From NCBI GenBank assembly GCA_017540265.1, contig JAFYBJ010000026.1, positions 1 to 50,271 of the forward strand: 50,271 bases of DNA, written 5' to 3'. A program made the position numbers and the translations under genes. Numbering within the stretch: position 1 is the first letter of the stretch; each line of letters starts with the position of its first letter. The notes below the pieces were generated by a model. That model worked only from the letters and a program-made list of their open reading frames with translations, did no database searches and had not been told where the DNA came from. Source of the DNA: Lachnospiraceae bacterium (GTDB lineage: Bacteria > Bacillota > Clostridia > Lachnospirales > Lachnospiraceae). This document shows positions 1-7,351 of this stretch, piece after piece.

Positions 1-19
1 ATCCGGTAGGGGAACAGCC

Positions 20-334
20 GTGAAGGAAAGACATCCTTATTTGTTCTTTATCGCAGCGGTCTGCATTGTACTTATAACTGCCATCATGGCAGGAAACAGG
101 GCAAAGGCCGTATCTCCCGAAGCGGAAGGCTATTATAAATATTACACTTCCGTTTCCGTCGAATACGGAGATACGCTTGAGCAGCTTGCAGTTAGATATA
201 ATAACAGATCCATAAAATCAGACAGTGATTATATCAGTGAGATATGCAAGATCAATTCTTTAGATAACAGGGATAAGATAAAGAGCGGTGAAAGCCTGAT
301 ACTTCCTTATTATTCGGAAACCTTCATCCGTTGA
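20..334 (+). CDS. Small membrane-anchored LysM protein
   Basis: A 104-residue protein starting at GTG, with a purine-rich GGGGAA just upstream. Residues 7-25 form one hydrophobic segment (signal anchor), so the rest should face the cell wall. Residues 43-97 read as a LysM peptidoglycan-binding module, with the typical YGDTLEQLA opening and an IKSGESLILP ending. The size and plan match the YneA class of cell-division inhibitors, which often sit beside lexA. lexA is not in the window, so an SOS role is inference only. The next gene runs convergently and ends 25 bases away. Confidence 0.75.
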   Translation: MKERHPYLFFIAAVCIVLITAIMAGNRAKAVSPEAEGYYKYYTSVSVEYGDTLEQLAVRYNNRSIKSDSDYISEICKINSLDNRDKIKSGESLILPYYSETFIR

Positions 335-358
335 TATAGAGCCGCATGTAAAAAATAA

Positions 359-1420
359 TCATTTTTTAAGCTTCACCATATTGGCAGCCATGCGTTTCTT
401 ATCATCATCCATGGAGGCATAGTGCTTTCTTGTGGTATTTACATCCTTATGGCCGAGCACGGATGCGACCAGATATATGTCGCCGCTTTCCCTGTAAAGG
501 GCAGTGCCGTATGTTGATCGCAGCTTATGCGGCGTGATCTTTTTTAAAGAAGTAACGTATGATGCATATTTTTTAACCAGATTTTCCACAGCCCTTACGG
601 AAATCCTTTTTTTCTGCATGGAAAGGAACAGGGCATTTTCACTTCCGGGAGCAGCTATAAGCTTCATACGTTCATCCATATATTCGGACAGCGCATCATA
701 TACCTCATCTCCGAAGTAAACAGTAGCTTCGTTTCCGCCTTTTCGTACTATGCGTACAGCACCGTTATCAAAATCCACATCCGTTATATCCAGGCCCACA
801 CATTCGGATACACGGATACCGGTCCCAAGCAATAAGGTTACTAAAGCCACATCACGTACAGCGTTTTTTTCATGATATTTAAGTTCATGAGCGCTTGACT
901 GTCCGGAACCGTTTTCAACCACTTCAATAAGCTTTGAAGTCTCATCGGAATCAAGCCTTATGATATTTTTATCATGTATCTTCGGCACATGTACAATGGA
1001 TGCGGGGTTTGATCTGATAAGCTCAGATTCATAATAATAATTATAAAAACTGCGAAGAGATGAGAGTTTCCGCTTCTTACCGCGCTCATCATTTGTATGT
1101 TCCGTTCCGTCTGCGCCTGTATAATACGTCAGATATTGGAGATAGTTTTCGATATCAAATTTTTGAATATCTTCGAGGGCTTTAAGTGGAATATCCTTTA
1201 TATCGTCATATGAAGGCTTTAATACATTTTCATTGATATATCTGAAGAATATTTCAAGATCATATGCATAAGCAACAAGAGTACGGGGAGCTACATGATC
1301 AGTCATTCCATTAAAAAAGATCAGGCAGAATCGGGGGAGAAGTGCTTCAAGTTCCCTTAATTTTAAGATATTCTTTTTTTTAATATCCTCATGATATGAG
1401 TACTTCTTCACATCAGCCAT
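359..1420 (-). CDS. Tyrosine recombinase, XerS/XerC-like
   Basis: A 353-residue site-specific recombinase. The catalytic set is complete: R203 (GTGIRVSE), K227 (VRKGGN), H298 and R301 (HKLR), H324 (GHKDV) and nucleophile Y334. Residues 1-150 form the core-binding helical domain. Length and the N-terminal pattern (LPRFCLIFF, then an SLRSFYNYY block) look closer to the single-recombinase XerS type than to the roughly 300-residue XerC/XerD. The likely job is chromosome dimer resolution. An AGGAG lies 11 bases before the ATG. I found no convincing dif site upstream. An integron- or transposon-type integrase is less likely because the neighbours are core genes. Confidence 0.8.
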   Translation of the reverse strand: MADVKKYSYHEDIKKKNILKLRELEALLPRFCLIFFNGMTDHVAPRTLVAYAYDLEIFFRYINENVLKPSYDDIKDIPLKALEDIQKFDIENYLQYLTYYTGADGTEHTNDERGKKRKLSSLRSFYNYYYESELIRSNPASIVHVPKIHDKNIIRLDSDETSKLIEVVENGSGQSSAHELKYHEKNAVRDVALVTLLLGTGIRVSECVGLDITDVDFDNGAVRIVRKGGNEATVYFGDEVYDALSEYMDERMKLIAAPGSENALFLSMQKKRISVRAVENLVKKYASYVTSLKKITPHKLRSTYGTALYRESGDIYLVASVLGHKDVNTTRKHYASMDDDKKRMAANMVKLKK

Positions 1421-1592
1421 TCTGCCGGTCGCTCCTGTATTAATATTTCTTTGGACGGTAAACCAATAGGCAATCAGATTAACATAAAAATATTATCATC
1501 ATATTCTCTGCAAAGCAAGACGATTTATGGTAATATATAAAAGATTGCGTGTATATTATACTGAGTAAACTTCAAAAAACGGAGGTCATCTC

Positions 1593-2918
1593 GTGAGATT
1601 TAATAATAAAGGAAATAAGTATATTTACTGGGGCCTAACCTTATTTCTCTCCTTAAGTGCGGTCATATTATTTGCTGTTATGATGTTCAATTTTGGCAGC
1701 GTTATCGAAGCACTGGAAAAGATCGTTTCCATCTGTATGCCTCTTATATACGGACTTGTTATTTCATTTCTGCTCAGTCCACTCATCAATAAACTTGAAG
1801 CTTTTATATACAGCAGGAAAAGCAGCAGCAATATCTTTAAGGACAAAAAAACAGGCGAGGATCTGCCTCCTTTAAAACAGAAAAGTATTAAGGGCCGTGT
1901 CAGGGTTCTCTGTATTGCAGTAGTTTATATACTGTTTATTTTCATGATATACTGGTTTTTCTCGCTGGTGATACCTGAAGTTATAAGCAGCATTGAAAAC
2001 ATAACAAAACAGTTCCCTGAATACCGGAGGAATTTTCTTGAATGGTTAAAGCAGGTTCTGGTGAAATATCCGAATCTCGATGATAATGTAAACAGATATC
2101 TTCAGGAAAATGACGGAAAAATAAATACCTGGATATCAGAGCATATACTGGGACGCGCACAGGATGTTATATTAACTCTTTCAACCGGAGTATTTAATAT
2201 TGTAAAAGTTCTTTTCAATCTTATCATGGGGCTTTTGATCTCCATATACCTTATAAGCAGCAAGGAAACCTTTATAGGCCAGTTTAAAAAGACTTTATAT
2301 TCCGTTTTAAAGCGTGAGACCACAAACGCACTCCTTGACAGTGTTCGTTTTGTAAACAATACTTTCTTAGGTTTTTTCGGCGGTAAGATAATTGATTCAT
2401 TCATAATAGGAGTTCTTTGCTTTATACTTACTTCCATCATAGGTACACCTTATGCTGCACTTGTTTCCCTTATAGTGGGTGTTACAAATATTATCCCGTA
2501 TTTCGGGCCTTTTATCGGCGCCATTCCAAGCGCTTTACTTATTCTTATGATCGATCCAAAGCAGTGCCTTTATTTTGTGATAATGATCCTTATACTGCAG
2601 CAGCTTGACGGTAATGTCATAGGGCCCGCGATAATCGGCCAGTCCACCGGGCTTACAGCATTCTGGGTTATATTTGCGATAACAGTCTTTGGCGGTCTCT
2701 GGGGACCTTTGGGTATGCTTGTGGGTGTTCCGCTCTTTGCTGTCATATATACAGGCATCAGATCGTTTGTTGTCATGAAACTTAAAGAGAAGGGGCTTCC
2801 GGAAGGGACTTCTTCATATGTTCGGATCAGCCATATCGATGAGGAAGGTAATTTTGTCGTACTTCCCGAAGAAGAAAAAAAGAGGGCTGTAAAAGAAAAG
2901 AAAAATCAGAAAAACTGA
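1593..2918 (+). CDS. AI-2E family permease (YtvI/PerM-like membrane protein)
   Basis: A 441-residue polytopic membrane protein starting at GTG, with GGAGG eight bases upstream. Hydrophobic helices cluster at roughly residues 10-70, 105-130 and 205-385. The C-terminal block, with the NIIPYFGPFIGAIP motif and the QQLDGNVIGPAIIG loop, is characteristic of the AI-2E exporter family (PF01594). Members have been linked to autoinducer export or Na+/H+ exchange; the substrate here cannot be read from sequence. The tail is basic and cytoplasmic. The radical SAM gene follows after 3 bases, so the two are probably cotranscribed. Confidence 0.88.
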   Translation: MRFNNKGNKYIYWGLTLFLSLSAVILFAVMMFNFGSVIEALEKIVSICMPLIYGLVISFLLSPLINKLEAFIYSRKSSSNIFKDKKTGEDLPPLKQKSIKGRVRVLCIAVVYILFIFMIYWFFSLVIPEVISSIENITKQFPEYRRNFLEWLKQVLVKYPNLDDNVNRYLQENDGKINTWISEHILGRAQDVILTLSTGVFNIVKVLFNLIMGLLISIYLISSKETFIGQFKKTLYSVLKRETTNALLDSVRFVNNTFLGFFGGKIIDSFIIGVLCFILTSIIGTPYAALVSLIVGVTNIIPYFGPFIGAIPSALLILMIDPKQCLYFVIMILILQQLDGNVIGPAIIGQSTGLTAFWVIFAITVFGGLWGPLGMLVGVPLFAVIYTGIRSFVVMKLKEKGLPEGTSSYVRISHIDEEGNFVVLPEEEKKRAVKEKKNQKN

Positions 2919-2921
2919 CAT

Positions 2922-3821
2922 ATGGATATAAATACTTTATCCGGATATTTAAAAAAGCGCTTCGGAGAAAAGATCTACAAATTATCTTTAAGCAGCGGCT
3001 GTACCTGTCCAAACCGTGATGGTTCGGCGGGTTACGGCGGCTGTATTTTTTGTTCGGAAGGGGGTTCGGGAGATTTTGCCCAGCCATTTATGCCGGTAAA
3101 AGAACAGATAAATAACGCAAAAAAACTTGTAGATGATAAATTTCACGGAAAAACATCAGCTAAAGACCGTAAATATATCGCTTATTTCCAGTCATTTACC
3201 AACACCTACGGCGATCCTGATAAATTGTATACAATTTTTAAAGAAGCTGCCATGGAACCTGAGATCGCTGCAGTTTCAATTGCTACAAGACCGGATTGTA
3301 TACAAGATGATATATTGGAAATGCTGCTTAAACTAAAGCAGATCAAGCCTGTATGGATCGAGCTTGGGCTACAGACAGTATCGGATGATACAGCACGTCT
3401 GATAAACCGCTGTTATGAAACGTCCGTATTTGAAAAGACTTATCACAGGCTTAAGGAAAACGGTTTTGAAGTGATAATCCATCTGATATTCGGACTTCCG
3501 GGTGAAAATGAAGAAATGATGTTAAAATCCGTAAGATATGTATCTGATCTGGAACCGCATCCTGACGGAATAAAGCTGCAACTTTTGCATATATTGAAAA
3601 ATACAAAGTTAGCGGAATATTTTGAACAAAATCCGTTTCATATATTATCGCTGGATGAATATACGGATTTATTAATAAAAGCACTTGAGATAATTCCAAA
3701 AGATATCGTTATACACAGACTGACAGGTGACGGACCTAAAAATTTACTGATAGAACCATTGTGGAGTGCGGATAAGAAAAAAGTATTAAATCATATAAAT
3801 AAAGCTATCCGTGATCATTAA
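2922..3821 (+). CDS. TIGR01212-type radical SAM protein (YhcC-like)
   Basis: A 299-residue radical SAM enzyme. The [4Fe-4S] cysteines are C29, C41 and C44 in the CPNRDG...GGCIFC arrangement typical of the YhcC/TIGR01212 family, which differs from the usual CxxxCxxC. TRPDC (around residue 125), ELGLQT and IFGLPGE follow in the expected order along the TIM barrel. The biochemical target of the family is unsettled; a tRNA-modification role has been suggested. The start lies 3 bases after the permease stop with no clear ribosome binding site, suggesting translational coupling. Confidence 0.88.
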   Translation: MDINTLSGYLKKRFGEKIYKLSLSSGCTCPNRDGSAGYGGCIFCSEGGSGDFAQPFMPVKEQINNAKKLVDDKFHGKTSAKDRKYIAYFQSFTNTYGDPDKLYTIFKEAAMEPEIAAVSIATRPDCIQDDILEMLLKLKQIKPVWIELGLQTVSDDTARLINRCYETSVFEKTYHRLKENGFEVIIHLIFGLPGENEEMMLKSVRYVSDLEPHPDGIKLQLLHILKNTKLAEYFEQNPFHILSLDEYTDLLIKALEIIPKDIVIHRLTGDGPKNLLIEPLWSADKKKVLNHINKAIRDH

Positions 3822-3852
3822 GTCATCAGGAGGAGTTGTTACTCTCTATATA

Positions 3853-3888
3853 CAACTATTCGCAAAACGAAAGTTTAACGAATAGTTG
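3853..3888. terminator. Perfect-arm hairpin with GAAA tetraloop between convergent genes
   Basis: The 10-base arms CAACTATTCG (3853-3862) and CGAATAGTTG (3879-3888) pair perfectly. Inside them AAAC-GAAA-GTTT forms a second 4-bp stem capped by a GNRA tetraloop, separated by a 2x2 internal loop. It lies between the two convergent radical SAM genes. No U-tract follows on either strand, so classic Rho-independent termination is uncertain. It may instead be a 3'-end stabiliser or a short repeat. Confidence 0.45.
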
Positions 3889-3905
3889 CAGTGAAAAACA
3901 CGCTA

Positions 3906-5255
3906 TCAGATAACCCCGGATAATTTTTCAGCCAAAAGTCCGATCCTTTCATACGTTACCATACGGCACAGACTGTCCGTGAATTTCCCGTATTTGCGGT
4001 AAAGAAAATTAAACAGGAAATATGCGGGTCTGATCTCTTTTGCTTTTGGGCAACGCCTGATGATATTTTTAAAACTGTATATATCCTTATATATCTTAAG
4101 ATAACCATTGTATAATTCCTGACGCGTCATACCTTTGGGTTTATAGACCACATGCGCAGTATTATACAGGGAAAGGTTCTTTGTAAGTATCCGTCCTTCT
4201 TTGTTCATTCTGTCGTACAAGGCCGTTCCGGGATAAGGTGTAAGAATATGGGAAGTTACCGTCTCTATCCTGTTTTTTACGATCCAGTCCAATGTTGTTT
4301 TAAAGGTTTCTGCCGTATCTCCGTCCAGCCCGAATACGAAGCTTGCATTGATCATTATCCCTCTGTCATGGATAGCCTTTACAGCCCTTTCATAATCCTT
4401 TACATGGTTCTGAACCTTATGCACTCCGTTTACCGATGCAGGGTTGATACTCTCAAATCCGATAAACAGACTCTGGCAGCCTGATCGTTTCATAAGATCA
4501 AGCAGTTCCTCATCAAAAGCTGCATTTATTGAGACCGCAGCGCTCCATTTGATATGCATCGGCTCGATTACATGCAGAAATTTACGTGTCCATTTTGGAT
4601 TTCCGGCAAAATTATCATCAATAAACATGATATGCCTGGTATGGACCGCCCGTATATCGGCAAGAACATCTTTTATCTCACGGTTTATAAACTGACGCTC
4701 TTTCGCACTGTTATAACAAAAATCACATTTGAAGGGACAGCCGCGGCTGGTATGGACCACGTTGCAATACAGGTAATCCCACTTGTTTACAAAGTCGTAC
4801 GCCGGTGATACCAGATCCTTTCCTGTTAGCGGCCGTTCACAGTGATATACCTTTTTAAGACTGCTATTTTTAAAATCTTCTATTATCTGAGGCCAGGTCC
4901 CCTCAGCGGCGCCTACGCAGAATACGTCAAAGGCATCCTTTGGGACCAGATGATAAGCAGTAGTGATATGGATACCGCCTGCGACCACGATACTTCCTTT
5001 TTCACGGAAACGCCTTGCGATCTTTATCGCCCTGGGGAGCGTATCGACGGTTACAGAGATCCCCACGATATCCGGTGTATCTTCATATCGTATGCGTCCT
5101 ATATTTTCATTTTCCAGTTCGACCCTGTTTTCATCCCGTAACAGATTAACGATAGTAAGCAGGCCAAGAGGCGGAGCCATATGCAGTTTTATTCCGGTAT
5201 CCATAGGCCGGCGTAACATCTTAGGCTGGATAAGCTTAATATACAGACGTTTCAT
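3906..5255 (-). CDS. B12-binding-type radical SAM protein, target unknown
   Basis: A protein of about 449 residues. Counting from the upstream in-frame ATG at 5264, residues 1-140 resemble a cobalamin-binding Rossmann fold (PPLGLLTIVNLL, DIVGISVT, VVAGGIHIT), without an obvious DxHxxG cobalt-ligand motif. C176, C180 and C183 (CPFKCDFC) hold the radical SAM cluster, followed by FIDDNF, GFESI and FVFGLDGD strand motifs. This is the BchE/methyltransferase-like architecture, in which members methylate or rearrange unactivated carbons. I chose the ATG at 5255 because GGGGAG lies 11 bases upstream; the ATG at 5264, which overlaps the previous stop as ATGA, has only 2 bases of spacing. It is coupled to the 99-residue protein before it. 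The substrate is unknown. Confidence 0.82.
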   Translation of the reverse strand: MKRLYIKLIQPKMLRRPMDTGIKLHMAPPLGLLTIVNLLRDENRVELENENIGRIRYEDTPDIVGISVTVDTLPRAIKIARRFREKGSIVVAGGIHITTAYHLVPKDAFDVFCVGAAEGTWPQIIEDFKNSSLKKVYHCERPLTGKDLVSPAYDFVNKWDYLYCNVVHTSRGCPFKCDFCYNSAKERQFINREIKDVLADIRAVHTRHIMFIDDNFAGNPKWTRKFLHVIEPMHIKWSAAVSINAAFDEELLDLMKRSGCQSLFIGFESINPASVNGVHKVQNHVKDYERAVKAIHDRGIMINASFVFGLDGDTAETFKTTLDWIVKNRIETVTSHILTPYPGTALYDRMNKEGRILTKNLSLYNTAHVVYKPKGMTRQELYNGYLKIYKDIYSFKNIIRRCPKAKEIRPAYFLFNFLYRKYGKFTDSLCRMVTYERIGLLAEKLSGVI

Positions 5256-5260
5256 GAAAA

Positions 5261-5560
5261 TCATATCTCCCCGTCGCTTAAGCCATGATTAAGGATCTCG
5301 TTATACTTTGCATTGGCTTCTTCACTTGCTTTCTTTTCACGCCATCTGTCTATATCGCTGCAGATGGCAAGCATCTCATCAACGATGAGCTCTGCGCTCA
5401 CCGGTTTTACATTATAAAGATAGCTCATCATGCGATCCATTGCCTTAGGACTTCCTAACTGCCTTGCTATCTGTTCGCCAAGCTCCTCAGGGAAGCCCAG
5501 ATCCTTTATCGCTAAAATAAGTTTATCCCTGCTTCTTGCCCATTCCATCCTGCTGTCCAT
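5261..5560 (-). CDS. Small helical protein of unknown function
   Basis: A 99-residue protein I cannot assign to a named family. It reads as mainly alpha-helical and charged, with a conserved-looking core around residues 28-75 (LGEQIARQLGSPKAMDRM, then SAELIVDEMLAICSDIDRW). There is no signal peptide, membrane segment or cysteine pair. A GGAG lies about 10 bases before the ATG. Its stop overlaps the next possible start (ATGA) of the radical SAM gene, so the two are translationally coupled; it could be a small partner or substrate-side factor for that enzyme. The hipA-like genes lie 55 bases upstream on the same strand. Confidence 0.6.
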   Translation of the reverse strand: MDSRMEWARSRDKLILAIKDLGFPEELGEQIARQLGSPKAMDRMMSYLYNVKPVSAELIVDEMLAICSDIDRWREKKASEEANAKYNEILNHGLSDGEI

Positions 5561-5615
5561 ATTATCAAATCTCCGCGAAAGTTATAGGAAACGAATTAAC
5601 AGATTATATTTTTCC

Positions 5616-6308
5616 TTATACTCTTATCATATTTTTCGTTATTATTGAACGAATGTATTCCACAGTTTTTTCTTTTATTCCTGTTTTTTCGGCAATTGAA
5701 GTAAAATTATCGATTGAGACACCTACCTCGCTTATAATATCTTTACAGCGTCTTTCTTTAATACCCATTTTTTTGCCGGCTTTAAGCAGATCTGACAGAT
5801 CAAAATCTGTAGTTTTTCCATTTACAGTCATCTGATGTGCCCGTAACCATTTGTTATCCGGATTATATGAAAAAGTGATATCATATGCAGGCGACAGCCT
5901 CCAGGTTCCGCTTTTGTCCATAATAAAGGAAACATTCTTTACGTGATCATCCTGGTTGACCGCCAGGCAGTTAAATACCATCCTGCGATAGAACTGATCT
6001 ATCTCCTTATGAAAAAGCCCTAATTCTTTCATATAGGAAGCGGCCTGCTCGTATCCGCACAGTCCGGCCTCCTGATAACTGATATGTGTGAGCGCGCCCA
6101 GTGATTGCATATGAAGCTTCTTACCGGCCTCTCTGTCAAAACGCTTTGTCATAAAATGATGACAGCCTTCAGAACTGTATATTCTGCATGGACTCATAAT
6201 AATTCCTGCATTCTCAGCCATAAGATAATAAGCATATTCTATCAATGTGTATTCAGGTTTATCTTCAATACCATGATCGCCATTTTTTAAAACATTATCA
6301 AACTTCAT
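5616..6308 (-). CDS. HipA-like toxin kinase, C-terminal part (separate frame)
   Basis: This frame carries the C-terminal kinase lobe of a HipA-type Ser/Thr kinase (HipA_C, PF07804). Counting from the TTG at 6311, the catalytic loop NQDDHVKN spans residues 119-126, with D121 as the expected base and N126 as metal ligand. SPAYD at 140-144 supplies the second metal aspartate. The frame opens at MKFD, the ATP-binding lysine strand, so all kinase residues are present. The ATG at 6308 overlaps the stop of the upstream half as TGATG, with no good ribosome binding site. Upstream in this frame the DNA still reads PGYDYWL, which suggests the two halves were once one gene or are joined by frameshifting. 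Confidence 0.82.
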   Translation of the reverse strand: MKFDNVLKNGDHGIEDKPEYTLIEYAYYLMAENAGIIMSPCRIYSSEGCHHFMTKRFDREAGKKLHMQSLGALTHISYQEAGLCGYEQAASYMKELGLFHKEIDQFYRRMVFNCLAVNQDDHVKNVSFIMDKSGTWRLSPAYDITFSYNPDNKWLRAHQMTVNGKTTDFDLSDLLKAGKKMGIKERRCKDIISEVGVSIDNFTSIAEKTGIKEKTVEYIRSIITKNMIRV

Positions 6309-6913
6309 CAACCAGTAATCATACCCGGGCCAAGCTGCAATTGTCCTGATCTGATCTCATTCGTATCCTCGTTCCAGGCTATTAAAGCTTTAGCCCTTGC
6401 CCCGCCGGCAGATGTTCCTGCCTGTACTAATTGTGAATATGTCAGATTATCAGAAGCGTTTAGGCGTATACTCTCTTTTCCGGATAATACATCTGAAGCA
6501 AAATTAACCATTGAACTGACATTAATTTTCTCATCAATATCATTTATATCCGTGATCGCGGGAACATATTCCAGTGCGCCCATTCCCCGCTTTCCGGTGT
6601 AACAAAGCCTGTCGATCGCAGTAAAATCCGATAATGATCTTCCCATGGACATAAGCCACTGTTCTATGACGGCATTTCCGAATCTATCCGGTAAAGAATC
6701 TGCAACTAAACCCGGCATCCCATAAAAAGGGGTTCCGGTTAAATACGGAAATTCATACACATTTCTTCCAAGCGGCATACGTATCGGCGACAATTCTATT
6801 CCGCTATCAGCAAAATCCCTGTCATATTCAAATGCTGCATAAGCAGCAGAAGGATCCTGATGAATTATGCCTATCCTTGTTCCCCATAAGAATACCTCTG
6901 CTGTATCATTCAA
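6308..6913 (-). CDS. HipA-like toxin kinase, N-terminal part (frame ends early)
   Basis: A 201-residue N-terminal half of a HipA protein: residues 1-100 match the HipA N-subdomain 1 / couple_hipA region, and GTSAGGARAK at 166-175 is the glycine-rich loop typical of the family. The frame stops four residues after LGPG, just before the ATP-binding strand. The start codon is TTG at 6913, overlapping the hipB-like stop, with GGGGTGA a few bases upstream; no earlier ATG is available. Together with the next frame it makes about 432 residues, the normal size of a whole HipA. The split falls at about residue 197, unlike HipBST systems, where the separate HipS protein is only about 100 residues. Confidence 0.82.
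   Translation of the reverse strand: MNDTAEVFLWGTRIGIIHQDPSAAYAAFEYDRDFADSGIELSPIRMPLGRNVYEFPYLTGTPFYGMPGLVADSLPDRFGNAVIEQWLMSMGRSLSDFTAIDRLCYTGKRGMGALEYVPAITDINDIDEKINVSSMVNFASDVLSGKESIRLNASDNLTYSQLVQAGTSAGGARAKALIAWNEDTNEIRSGQLQLGPGMITG
6322..6328 (-). other. CCCGGGT heptamer at the hipA frame break
   Basis: Read on the minus strand, the N-terminal hipA frame is GGC CCG GGT ATG. The heptamer C-CCG-GGT fits the X-XXY-YYZ form of a -1 slippery site. Slipping back one base after decoding CCG GGT continues as TAT GAT TAC TGG TTG ATG AAG, giving GPG-YDYWLMKFD, the sequence expected in an intact HipA. A one-base deletion in the G run or a sequencing error would look identical. I see no obvious strong downstream stimulatory stem. 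Confidence 0.4.
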
Positions 6914-7242
6914 TTCTCATCACCCCATTTAAATCCCTTTTTTCCGGATCTTTTTCCGACTCTTTTAGGTGTGTTCTCTGATCTGTCAAGATAAAAAGCA
7001 GGTCTTTTGGTTTGATCGGGAATAAGATTCTCAATATTATCACCCAGCCCCAATGCCAGCAGGATCTTGAATAAAATGTCAGTATTCACGGCCTCTCCCT
7101 GCTCTAATCGGGATATACTTCTTTTGGAAACGCCTGTTTTATCTGCCAGCTCCTGTTGTGACATTTCTTTGAAAATCCTGTATATTTTTATTTTTTTTCC
7201 TAATTCTTTAATGAGTTCCTCAGAATTGTTATGATCAGCCAT
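6910..7242 (-). CDS. HipB-like XRE-family antitoxin/repressor
   Basis: A 110-residue DNA-binding protein with one helix-turn-helix: SQQELADKTGVSKRSISRLEQG is the recognition unit, followed by a dimerising LFKILLALGLG helix. The C-terminal 35 residues are basic and probably flexible, the part that in HipB-type proteins often contacts the toxin. I took the ATG at 7242; the frame is open up to a TTG at 7285, but those extra codons overlap the likely promoter. The stop overlaps the TTG start of the hipA-like gene by two bases, so antitoxin and toxin are coupled. Autorepression is expected from the family. Confidence 0.8.
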   Translation of the reverse strand: MADHNNSEELIKELGKKIKIYRIFKEMSQQELADKTGVSKRSISRLEQGEAVNTDILFKILLALGLGDNIENLIPDQTKRPAFYLDRSENTPKRVGKRSGKKGFKWGDEN

Positions 7243-7269
7243 ATCCAAACGCCATTCCTGTCCATTTAA

Positions 7270-7284
7270 TGCGTATATATAACG
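7270..7284. promoter_or_regulatory. Possible hipB operator/promoter region
   Basis: A GCGT-N7-ACGC imperfect dyad with an ATATATA centre sits just upstream of the hipB-like gene and overlaps a minus-strand TATATA that could be a -10 box. A weak -35 (TAGACG) lies 17 bases upstream. An autoregulating HipB-type protein would be expected to bind here, but the site is short and is not the classic E. coli TATCC-N8-GGATA operator. Confidence 0.25.
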
Positions 7285-7351
7285 CAACTAGCCAAAACCG
7301 TCTACTTATTTTGTATCAAAATCAACTTTCCCTGTCAAGCCTTACTTCCCC

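Noticed and set aside
1500-1580. Possible dif-type recombination site upstream of the recombinase
   Set aside because: The AT-rich stretch ending in GTAAACT resembles one half of a dif arm only; the other arm and the 28-bp layout are missing.
5616-6913. HipBST-type three-part toxin-antitoxin system
   Set aside because: In HipBST the separate HipS part is only about 100 residues. Here the break is at about residue 197, just before the ATP-binding strand, and a frame shift restores a normal HipA.
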